The notes under the pieces: generated by a model | What the model saw: the letters and a program-made list of their open reading frames with translations, nothing else | The model's database searches: none | Told to the model about the DNA's origin: nothing | Position numbers and translations under genes: made by a program | Assembly (NCBI GenBank): GCA_016717165.1 | Contig: JADKGA010000002.1 | Location: 62,001-126,000 of the forward strand | Length of the DNA: 64,000 nt | Reading direction: 5' to 3' | Origin: Candidatus Lutibacillus vidarii | GTDB taxonomy: Bacteria > Actinomycetota > Actinomycetes > Actinomycetales > Dermatophilaceae | Shown: positions 16,769 through 24,399 of the stretch, piece by piece | Layout: every line of letters begins with the position of its first letter | Numbering within the stretch: the stretch's first letter is position 1

Positions 16769-17466
16769 CAGTGCCGCCGGGCGATCCGAGCCCCCAAGGC
16801 GACGCCGGCGAGCGCGAGCGCGCCACCGACCAGAGCCCCGATGAGGTATGCCGCCCCCTGGTTGAGCCCTAGGCCGGCGCCGGCTCCACCGCCGGCCGGC
16901 GCGGCGGCCTTGCCGGGGAAGACCCGGGCGCCGGAAGAGTCGACCGTCACCGGTGCCGCGCCGGAGGCCGCGGACACCGCCGCCCCCGCGCCGACGAGGT
17001 CGCCGTCGGGGACGACGATCGCGCCTCCGGAGGCGATATCGGCGTCGACCGCAGCGAAGAACTGGCCGGCCATCTTCTTGGCCACGCCATTGAGCATCCG
17101 CTGTCCGACCCCGCCGATGGTCCCGCCGACGACGGCGTCGGCGTCATACGTGAGGTCGGTCCCACCGGCCGCGGAGGGCGCGAGCCGCATGAGGACATCC
17201 GCGCTGACCGTGCCCGGGCCTCCCGCACCGGAGGCCTTGAGGGTGAAGGACGACGGCGGCGTCCCGTCGACGAGCGCGACCTCACCCTCATAGGTGCCCT
17301 TGATTGCGGCGACGCCTGCGGTGATCGTCATCTTGTAGTGGCTCGGCCCGATCTCGGTGAGCTTCTCGCAGCCCGGCATGCATCGGGCCAGCACCGCGGG
17401 GTCGTTGAAGGCGGCGTAGACGGCCTCGGGGTTGGCCTGCATCGTCGCGGCGCCGGACAGCTTCAT
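16768..17466 (-). CDS. coxG: CoxG-like SRPBCC protein with C-terminal membrane anchor
   Basis: 232 residues from ATG 17466 (AGGAG just before). Residues 1-145 form the SRPBCC/CoxG domain (MKLSGAATMQANPEAVYAAF... is the classic CoxG start). An Ala/Gly/Pro linker follows, then a single hydrophobic helix near the C-terminus (YLIGALVGGALALAGVALGA) ending in positive residues. In aerobic CO oxidisers CoxG recruits CO dehydrogenase to the cytoplasmic membrane and delivers electrons to quinone; the same role is likely for this molybdenum hydroxylase. It lies 59 bp after coxL and overlaps the amidohydrolase start. Confidence 0.9.
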   Translation of the reverse strand: MKLSGAATMQANPEAVYAAFNDPAVLARCMPGCEKLTEIGPSHYKMTITAGVAAIKGTYEGEVALVDGTPPSSFTLKASGAGGPGTVSADVLMRLAPSAAGGTDLTYDADAVVGGTIGGVGQRMLNGVAKKMAGQFFAAVDADIASGGAIVVPDGDLVGAGAAVSAASGAAPVTVDSSGARVFPGKAAAPAGGGAGAGLGLNQGAAYLIGALVGGALALAGVALGARIARRH

Positions 17467-17525
17467 GGGGTCTCCTGGGTCGGGCGGGTGGGCGGTCGGG
17501 TCGGCGGGTCGGGTGGCGGTTCGGG

Positions 17526-19943
17526 TCAGGACGTCGCAGCGGTATGCCGGCGCAGGCTGGGCAGCTCGCCGGCCGCGTGGCGGCGGCGCAGCTCCCACAG
17601 CTCGACGGGCGAGATCGGCATGGAGCGGATCGGGAAGCCCTCGGCGTCCTCGATCGCCGAGGCGATGACGGCTGTGACGGGGATGCAGCCGGCCTCGCCG
17701 GCGCCCTTGACGCCGAGCGGGTTCAGCGGCGAGGGGGTCATGAGGTGGTCGGTCTCCACGTGCGGCACCTCGGAGGCGTACGGCATGAGGAAGTCCATGA
17801 AGGACGCGTTGAGCAGCTGGCCGGCGTCGTCGTAGACCATCCGCTCATAGAGGGCGCCGCCGACGCCCTGGCCCACGCCCCCGTGGACCTGGCCCTCGAC
17901 GATCATCGGGTTGATGAGGTTGCCGCAGTCGTGGATGACGCAGTACCGCAAGATCGTGATCTCGGCCGTGACCGGGTCGGTCTCGACGATCGCGGCGTGC
18001 ATCCCGTTAGCGAAGGTCGACTGGGTCGGCGAGAAGAAGTCCCGCCCCTCCAGGCCCGGCTCCTCGTCGTCGGCGACGGGCGGCTTGGAGAAGTCGGCCG
18101 CCCCGGCGAACTGGGTCGCCGCCTTGGCCGCCTCGTCGAAGGCGTAGCGCAGCGGGTTCGACAGCACCGACAGCGTGCCCAGCGGGATCGCGGACTCGGG
18201 CGAGCCGACGACCCGGACGATGCCGTCGACGATCTCCAGGTCCGCCTCGTCGACCTCCAGGGCGTTGGCGGCCAGCCGCAGCGCCTTGGCGCGGACCGCT
18301 CGGGCGGCCAGCGCGACAGCATTTCCGCTGACGACGGCGGCCCGGGACGCGAAGGTCCCCACGGCATACGCCATCTTCCTGGTGTCGCCGGTGGTGACGT
18401 ACACGTCGTCGATGGGCACACCGAGCTCGTCGGCGACGATCTGAGCGAAGGCGGTCTGGTGCCCCTGGCCCTGGGTGGTCAGGCCGGTGGCGACATTGAC
18501 CCGGCCGCTGGTCTCGACCTGGACGTGGCCGCCCTCGTACGGGCCGACGCCGGTGCCCTCGACATAGCAGCCGATGCCGAGCCCGACCCGGCGGCCCTCG
18601 GCCTCCGCGGCGGCGCGGTAGTCCGCCCACTCGTCCCAGCCGACCAGCGCCTTGAGCTTGGCCAGCGAGCCGGGGAAGTCGCCGGAGTCGTACTTGTAGG
18701 GCCGGCCGTCCTGGAAGAGCAGGCCGTGGTCGTAGGGCATCTCCTCGGGGAGGATGAAGTTCGCCGAGCGGACGTCGGCCCGGTCCTTGCCGAGGTAGTC
18801 GGCGATGGCGTCCATGGTCCGCTCCATCGCGTAGACGCCCTGGGGTCGGCCGGCGCCGCGGTAGGGCGTGACGATGACCGTCGTGGTGTAGAGGCTGAAG
18901 AACTCGACCCGGTAGGCGCCCGGCTTGTAGGGGCCGAGCAGCTGGGTCGAGGTGATGATCGGGACGATGATCCCGTATGGCGTGTAGGCCCCGTTGTCGT
19001 GCCAGAAGGTGACATCGAGCCCGAGCACCCGGCCGTCGTCGTCGAAGCCGACCTCGACGTGCTGCACCTGGCTGCGCTCGTGCGTGCTGGAGATGAAGTG
19101 CTCCCGGCGGTCCTCGACCCACTTGACGTCCCGGTTGAGCCGGCGCGCCGCCCAGGGGACGAGCACCTCCTCGGCCCAGGGGTGCATGATCTTCGCGCCG
19201 AAGCCGCCGCCGATGTCCGGGGCGATGCACTCGACCTTGGCCAGCGGCAGCCCGAGCTTGGCGGCCACCGAGGCCCGCACGCCGGTCGCGGTCTGCGTCG
19301 AGGAGTAGATCCGCATCATCTGGTCGTCGGCGTTCCACTGCGCGAGGACGCCCTTGCCCTCCATCGGCATCGACGCCGACCGGTCGATGAACAGGTCCAG
19401 CTCAAGTCGGTGCGGAGCCGCGGCGACGGCGGCGCGGGCGTCCCCGACCTCCTGGACCAGGTGCGCGGCGACATTGCCGGGGGCTTCCTCGTGGACAAGA
19501 TGCGTCGCGGCCCGGGCCGCCTCGACCCCGACGACCGGCGGCAGCTGCTCGTAGTCGACCCGGATCCGCCCGCAGGCGTCCTCGGCGACATACCGGTCCG
19601 CAGCGACGACCATGACGACCGGCTCGCCGACGTGCTTCACGTGGGTGGGGGCCAGTGGGTAGGCGACCATCGGTGCGGTGAGCGCAGGGTGCGGGATGAG
19701 CAGCGGCAGCCGGTCGGCGACCGCGCCGTCGAGGTCCTCGTGGGTATAGATCGCCACGACGCCCTCGACGTCGAGGGCCCCTGAGACGTCGATGTCGACG
19801 ATCCGGGCGTGGGCATACGGAGAGCGGACGAAGGCCGCCGCCAGCGCCCCCGCGCCGAGGTCGTCGAGGTACTTGCCGTTGCCGCTGACCAGGCGCGGGT
19901 CCTCGCGCCGGGTGATCGGGGCCCCGAAGAGCTTGGTCGTCAT
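17526..19943 (-). CDS. Molybdenum hydroxylase large subunit (CoxL-like, form II type)
   Basis: 805 residues from ATG 19943, which overlaps the small-subunit stop by 4 bases. It is the molybdopterin-cytosine-dinucleotide subunit of the xanthine oxidase/CO dehydrogenase family: N-terminal a/b hammerhead (RREDPRLVSGNGKYLDDL), then Mo-cofactor domains with QGQGHQTAFAQI and VKGAGEAGCIP near the end. The active-site loop reads PYRGAGR (residues 360-366). True form I CO dehydrogenases have the Cys-containing AYxCSFR loop; YRGAGR is the form II loop, whose members oxidise varied substrates and are often misnamed CO dehydrogenase. The cytoplasmic substrate is therefore open; an N-heterocycle is plausible given the amidohydrolase in the operon. 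Confidence 0.9.
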   Translation of the reverse strand: MTTKLFGAPITRREDPRLVSGNGKYLDDLGAGALAAAFVRSPYAHARIVDIDVSGALDVEGVVAIYTHEDLDGAVADRLPLLIPHPALTAPMVAYPLAPTHVKHVGEPVVMVVAADRYVAEDACGRIRVDYEQLPPVVGVEAARAATHLVHEEAPGNVAAHLVQEVGDARAAVAAAPHRLELDLFIDRSASMPMEGKGVLAQWNADDQMMRIYSSTQTATGVRASVAAKLGLPLAKVECIAPDIGGGFGAKIMHPWAEEVLVPWAARRLNRDVKWVEDRREHFISSTHERSQVQHVEVGFDDDGRVLGLDVTFWHDNGAYTPYGIIVPIITSTQLLGPYKPGAYRVEFFSLYTTTVIVTPYRGAGRPQGVYAMERTMDAIADYLGKDRADVRSANFILPEEMPYDHGLLFQDGRPYKYDSGDFPGSLAKLKALVGWDEWADYRAAAEAEGRRVGLGIGCYVEGTGVGPYEGGHVQVETSGRVNVATGLTTQGQGHQTAFAQIVADELGVPIDDVYVTTGDTRKMAYAVGTFASRAAVVSGNAVALAARAVRAKALRLAANALEVDEADLEIVDGIVRVVGSPESAIPLGTLSVLSNPLRYAFDEAAKAATQFAGAADFSKPPVADDEEPGLEGRDFFSPTQSTFANGMHAAIVETDPVTAEITILRYCVIHDCGNLINPMIVEGQVHGGVGQGVGGALYERMVYDDAGQLLNASFMDFLMPYASEVPHVETDHLMTPSPLNPLGVKGAGEAGCIPVTAVIASAIEDAEGFPIRSMPISPVELWELRRRHAAGELPSLRRHTAATS

Positions 19944-20461
19944 ATCCCACGCTCCTCGATGAGCTCGGCGGCCCGGCAGACCGCGGTGACGATGTTCTGG
20001 TAGCCGGTGCAGCGGCACAGGTTGCCCGAGATCGCCTCGCGCGCCTCGTCCGGCGTCGGGTCGGGGTTGCTCTCGAGGTATGCCGTGACCGTGGTGAGGA
20101 AGCCGGGGGTACAGAAGCCGCACTGCAGCCCGTGGCTGTCGATGAAGGCCTGCTGGACCGGCCCCAGATCGCCCTCGGCGGCCCCGGAGCGGGCGGCCAG
20201 GCCCTCGACCGTGGTGATCTCGTGGCCCTCCGCGCTGACGGCGAACATCAGGCAGGAGCGCATCGGGGCGCCGTCGACGAGCACCGTGCACGCGCCGCAG
20301 ACCCCGTGCTCGCAGCCGACATGCGTGCCGGTCAGGCCCAGGTCGTGCCGGAGGAAGTCGCTGAGCAGACGCCGCGCCGGCACCTGCGCGGTGCGCAGCC
20401 CGCCGTTGACGACGACGCTGACGGTGTGCAGGGCCTCGCCCGTGGCCGGGTGGGTCGTCAT
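19940..20461 (-). CDS. Molybdenum hydroxylase 2Fe-2S small subunit (CoxS-like)
   Basis: 173 residues. It contains the plant-type 2Fe-2S motif GCEHGVCGACTVLVDG followed by a fourth Cys, and the all-helical C-terminal domain with CGFCTPGF and CRCTGYQ holding the second cluster. Length is normal. It passes electrons from the Mo centre to the FAD subunit. Both junctions are 4-bp overlaps, so coxM-coxS-coxL form a strictly coupled operon. Confidence 0.93.
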   Translation of the reverse strand: MTTHPATGEALHTVSVVVNGGLRTAQVPARRLLSDFLRHDLGLTGTHVGCEHGVCGACTVLVDGAPMRSCLMFAVSAEGHEITTVEGLAARSGAAEGDLGPVQQAFIDSHGLQCGFCTPGFLTTVTAYLESNPDPTPDEAREAISGNLCRCTGYQNIVTAVCRAAELIEERGI

Positions 20462-21348
20462 GCCGTCGCCTCCTGCTCACTGCGTTGACGTATGCCGCGC
20501 CGCGCCGCGACGGGCAGCAGGCGTTCGGCGATGGCGCCGGCAAGCATCCGGCGGTACTCGGCGCTCGCGTGGATGTCGGCGTCGGGGTCGACGTGGTCGC
20601 GGACCAGCGCCGCGGCGGCGGCATAGTCGGCGTCCTCCGGCGTGGCCCCGGCCAAAGCCGCGCTGAGGTCGAGGATGTCCGGGGTCGCGGTGAGCGAGAC
20701 GAAGCTCGCCCCGGCCTCGGTGATGACCCCGTCCCGGACCGTGACGACGGCGGCCATCCCGGCGAGGGCGTAGTCGCCGTGCCGCCGGGCGATCTCCTGG
20801 AAGGCCGTCCCGGTGCCCGGCGAGAACCGGCCGAAGCGGACCGCGGTGGCGACCTCGTCCTCGGCCAGGCAGGACTCGAGCGGGCCGAGGAAGAACTCGG
20901 CGGCCGGGATCTCCCGCGTCCCGCGCACGCTGGTCGCCTCGACAACCCCGGCGGTGAGCACCAGGACGCTGGGCATCTCTCCGGACGGGTCGGCGTGGGC
21001 GATCGAGCCCACCGTCGTGCCGCGGTTGCGGATCACCGGGTGCGCGACGTTGAGCAGCGCCTGGCGCAGCAGCGGCTGAGCGGCATACGCCCCGTCGTGA
21101 TGTTCGAGCTGGGCATGCCGGACCAGGGCGCCGATCCGGACGTGCTCGGCGGTGACCTCGACCGTGTCCAGGCCGCTGACCCGGTTGATGTCGACGAGGT
21201 GGGCCGGCGAGGCCAGGCGCATGTTGAGGATCGGGATGAGGCTCTGTCCGCCGGCGAGGACCTTGCCGTCATGGCCGACCTCGGCGAGCACGGCGACGGC
21301 GGCGTCGATGCTGCGCGGCGCGTGGTACTCGAAGGGTGAGGGCTTCAC
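20458..21348 (-). CDS. Molybdenum hydroxylase FAD-binding medium subunit (CoxM-like)
   Basis: 296 residues with the FAD-binding PCMH signatures of the family: AGGQSLIPILNMRLASP near residue 32 and TVGSIAHADPSGEMPS near residue 112, plus the C-terminal CO dehydrogenase flavoprotein domain. It is the first gene of the operon. Its start is 212 bp from that of the divergent histidine kinase gene, in a region with no obvious regulator site that I could recognise. Confidence 0.92.
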   Translation of the reverse strand: MKPSPFEYHAPRSIDAAVAVLAEVGHDGKVLAGGQSLIPILNMRLASPAHLVDINRVSGLDTVEVTAEHVRIGALVRHAQLEHHDGAYAAQPLLRQALLNVAHPVIRNRGTTVGSIAHADPSGEMPSVLVLTAGVVEATSVRGTREIPAAEFFLGPLESCLAEDEVATAVRFGRFSPGTGTAFQEIARRHGDYALAGMAAVVTVRDGVITEAGASFVSLTATPDILDLSAALAGATPEDADYAAAAALVRDHVDPDADIHASAEYRRMLAGAIAERLLPVAARRGIRQRSEQEATA

Positions 21349-21560
21349 CTTGCCGATCCTGCCTCGCGCGGTGTCCGCGAGGCTAGTGGCACACCCGCAA
21401 CCTCTGACCAGTTGGTTGGCAAGAGTTGCCCAAAAGGGTCCCCAACAGGACCCGTGCCAGTGGCGGCGTGGGCGGGTGGCCCACTGCCATCCGCCGGTAT
21501 GACGACCCCGCGCACCCGTGGGATGACGACGAGGACGGGCCGGCCGCCTACGCTCAACAC

Positions 21561-22805
21561 GTGGACGTCGTGACCGAGCCGCGGGGCCTCATCCCGCCCC
21601 GGGTGCTCGACGGCGTCATTGTCGCCGTCATCGGCATCAGCGCGCTGGCCAGCGGTGCCACCGGCTCGGCCCTCCTCCCGGTCCTGCCGGCGATCGCCCT
21701 CCAGGTGGTGCCGCTGCTCTGGCGGCGCCGGCATCCGCTCGCCGTCGCGCTCGTCGTCGCCGTCGGCTGCCTCGCCTCGGTCCCGGCGCGGCAGTTCACC
21801 GGGAGCAGCGAGTTCGCGGTGCCGGTGGTGTTGTACTCCGTGGCCGCCTTCAGCCGTTCCGTGCCCGGTCGTCGGGGAGTGGCCACCCTCGCCGCGATCG
21901 GCTGCGTCATCGCCGGCGTCGCCTGGTCGGACCCTGGCGCCGGAGGAGTCATCTGGAGCCGGGTGCCGGTCATCGCCGCGGGCTGCGCGGTCGTCAGCGC
22001 CGCGGCCTGGGCCTTCGGCATCGCGACAAGGCGCCGCCGTGAGCTCATGGAGTCACTGGCCGCTCGAGCCGAGGACCTGGCCAGGGAGCAGGAGCAGAAG
22101 GCTCGGATCGCCGCTCAGGAGGACCGCGCGAGCATCGCCAGGGAGATGCACGACATCGTCGCCCACTCACTGGCCGTCGTCGTCCTCCATGCCGACGGGG
22201 CGTCATACGCTGCGGGGAGGGCGACCGACCCGCGGGCGGCGACCGAGCTGGCGACGGCGGCCCTGGACACCATCGCCGCGACCGCTCGCGACGCACTGGC
22301 CCAGACCCGCCGGCTCGTCGCCGTGCTGCGGGACAGCGACACCCCCGCCGATCTCGCCCCGAGCGAGGGGCTCGCCGACCTACCGGCCCTGGTGGCCGGG
22401 GTCCAGGGGGCCGGCCTCGATGTCACCGCGGACCTGCCCGGGTCGCCGTCCCCGCCGGGTGGTGCGGCGGATGTCGAGGGGCGGGTCGATGCGGGGACCG
22501 GGTTGGTGGCCTACCGGATCGTCCAGGAGGGGCTGACCAATGTCCTCAAGCACGCCGGCCCGAACGCCCGGGCAAGGGTCCGCGTCGCCCTCACCGAGTC
22601 CGGGGTCGAGGTGAGCGTCACCGACGACGGTCGCGGCGCCAGCGCCCCCGATGGCGGCGGGCACGGGTTGGCCGGGATGCGCGAACGGGTCGAGGTCGTC
22701 GGCGGGTGGTTCCGGGCCGGCCCGGCACCCGGAGGCGGCTTCGCGGTGACCGCGCATCTGCCGATCGCCACGACCGCACCGGCCAGGAAGGACCTCATCC
22801 CATGA
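21561..22805 (+). CDS. Two-component sensor histidine kinase (NarL/DesK class)
   Basis: About 414 residues. The start is uncertain: an open frame extends upstream to a TTG at 21426. I prefer GTG 21561 because a TACGCT -10 box ends 7 bp before it, the leaderless arrangement seen elsewhere in this window; GTG 21570 is also possible. The N-terminal third has several hydrophobic helices, followed by a HisKA_3 dimerisation helix with REMHDIVAHS (phospho-acceptor His197) and an HATPase domain (NVLKHAGPNA, GHGLAGMRERV). It is a membrane sensor coupled by a 4-bp overlap to its response regulator. The signal is unknown; the ABC exporter that follows is the likely target. Confidence 0.88.
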   Translation: MDVVTEPRGLIPPRVLDGVIVAVIGISALASGATGSALLPVLPAIALQVVPLLWRRRHPLAVALVVAVGCLASVPARQFTGSSEFAVPVVLYSVAAFSRSVPGRRGVATLAAIGCVIAGVAWSDPGAGGVIWSRVPVIAAGCAVVSAAAWAFGIATRRRRELMESLAARAEDLAREQEQKARIAAQEDRASIAREMHDIVAHSLAVVVLHADGASYAAGRATDPRAATELATAALDTIAATARDALAQTRRLVAVLRDSDTPADLAPSEGLADLPALVAGVQGAGLDVTADLPGSPSPPGGAADVEGRVDAGTGLVAYRIVQEGLTNVLKHAGPNARARVRVALTESGVEVSVTDDGRGASAPDGGGHGLAGMRERVEVVGGWFRAGPAPGGGFAVTAHLPIATTAPARKDLIP

Positions 22806-23500
22806 CCGAGCTGCCCCAGCCCGACGAGCCGATCCGGGTCGCCGTCGTCGACGACCAGGCCCTCATCCGCGCGGGGCTCAAGCTCGTCCTCGACGCCGAG
22901 CCCGACATGCGGCTGGTCGGGGAGGCGGCCGACGGGCGGGCCGGCATCGAGCTGGCCCTGCGCGGCGACGTCGACGTGGTCCTCATGGACATCCGGATGC
23001 CGGTCCTGGACGGGGTCGCGGCGACCCGCGAGATCGTCGCCGCCGCGCCGCAGCGGCCCCGGGTCATCGTCCTGACCACCTTCGACCTCGACGAGTACGC
23101 CTATGCTGCCCTGGCCGCAGGGGCGTCCGGCTTCCTGCTCAAGGACGCCGGGCCGCCGGAGCTGCTCAGCGGGATCCGGGCGGTGCATCACGGGGACGCC
23201 GTCGTCGCGCCGTCGACGACCCGCCGACTGCTCGAGCGGCTTACTCCAGCGCTCGAGGCCGGCCCGGGCGCGGCCGACCCGGAACGCCTCGCGGTGCTCA
23301 CCGAACGAGAGCGCGAGGTCATGTCGGCGGTCGCCAGGGGCCTGAGCAACACCGAGATCGCCGCGACGCTTTATCTCGCCGAGGCGACGGTGAAGACCCA
23401 CGTCGGCCGCATCCTCGCCAAGCTCGACCTGCGCGACCGGGTGCAGATCGTCGTCCTCGCCTACGAGACCGGTCTGGTCCGGGTCGGCGACGTCGGCTGA
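22802..23500 (+). CDS. NarL/FixJ-family response regulator
   Basis: 232 residues from ATG 22802 overlapping the kinase stop. Receiver domain about 11-130 with acidic pair Asp17-Asp18, phospho-acceptor Asp63 (VVLMDIRMP), Thr in VLTTFD and the Lys of LLKDAG. C-terminal LuxR helix-turn-helix (LTEREREVMSAVARGLSNTE and VKTHVGRILAKL). It is phosphorylated by the adjoining kinase and most likely activates the downstream ABC transporter genes, 89 bp away. Confidence 0.94.
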   Translation: MTELPQPDEPIRVAVVDDQALIRAGLKLVLDAEPDMRLVGEAADGRAGIELALRGDVDVVLMDIRMPVLDGVAATREIVAAAPQRPRVIVLTTFDLDEYAYAALAAGASGFLLKDAGPPELLSGIRAVHHGDAVVAPSTTRRLLERLTPALEAGPGAADPERLAVLTEREREVMSAVARGLSNTEIAATLYLAEATVKTHVGRILAKLDLRDRVQIVVLAYETGLVRVGDVG

Positions 23501-23589
23501 GCCTCCCCGCGCATACGACTGAGGTATGACGCGAGGTCCAGCCCGCAGGTCGACGCGAGTGCAGCGCCGGGCCCGGAACAGTCGTTGGT

Positions 23590-24396
23590 ATGACGACACC
23601 ACTGCCCGAAGTCTCCTACGCTCCGTTTACCACCACCGCCGCTCTCGCCACGCCTTCCGGCGGTGACGCCGTGCGGACCGCGCTGAGCGCCCGCGGGCTG
23701 ACCAAGACCTTCGGCCTGGGGTCCGCGCAGGTCCACGCCTTGCGCGGGGTCGACATCGATATCACCGCGCGGGCGTTCACCGCGATCATGGGCCCGTCGG
23801 GGTCGGGCAAGTCGACCCTCATGCACTGCCTGGCCGGGCTCGACCAGCCGACCTCGGGCAGCGTCCGGCTCGGCGCGACCGATCTCACCGGGCTGGACGA
23901 CACCCGACTCACCGTGCTGCGGCGGGAGCGGGTCGGCTTCGTCTTCCAGAGCTTCAACCTGCTCCCGACCCTGTCGGCGAAGGACAACATCCTCCTTCCG
24001 CTGCAGCTGGCCGGCCGGCGCCCGGACCAGCAGTGGGTCGACGATGTCGTCGGCATCCTCGGCATCGCCGACCGGCTCGGCCACCGGCCGGCCGAGCTGT
24101 CCGGCGGCGAGCAGCAGCGGGTCGCCGTGGCTCGGGCGCTGGTCACCCGCCCGGAGGTCGTCTTCGCCGACGAGCCGACCGGCGCTCTCGACACCCAGAC
24201 CGGCGCCGAGCTGCTCGCCTTCCTGCGTCGCTGCGTCCGCGAGCTGGGCCAGACCGTCGTCATGGTGACCCACGACCCGGTGGCCGCGACCTATGCCGAC
24301 CGGGTCGTCGTCCTCGTCGACGGGGCGATCGCCCGCGAGGTCCACCAGCCGACGACCGACACGGTCCTCGCCGCGCTGCGGACGATGGGGGCCTGA
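23590..24396 (+). CDS. ABC transporter ATP-binding protein (MacB/LolD type)
   Basis: 268 residues with Walker A GPSGSGKST (68-76), Q-loop in FQSFNLLPTLSA, signature LSGGEQQRVAVARAL, Walker B VVFADEPTGALD and switch His in VTHD. The type that pairs with FtsX-domain permeases to export peptides, lipoproteins or antibiotics, or to transmit a mechanical signal. About 30 N-terminal residues precede the domain. The permease starts three bases after its stop. Confidence 0.94.
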   Translation: MTTPLPEVSYAPFTTTAALATPSGGDAVRTALSARGLTKTFGLGSAQVHALRGVDIDITARAFTAIMGPSGSGKSTLMHCLAGLDQPTSGSVRLGATDLTGLDDTRLTVLRRERVGFVFQSFNLLPTLSAKDNILLPLQLAGRRPDQQWVDDVVGILGIADRLGHRPAELSGGEQQRVAVARALVTRPEVVFADEPTGALDTQTGAELLAFLRRCVRELGQTVVMVTHDPVAATYADRVVVLVDGAIAREVHQPTTDTVLAALRTMGA

Positions 24397-24399
24397 GCC

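Noticed and set aside
17526..21348. Genuine aerobic CO dehydrogenase (form I)
   Set aside because: The large-subunit loop is YRGAGR, not the cysteine-containing form I motif, and no coxDEF maturation genes are seen.
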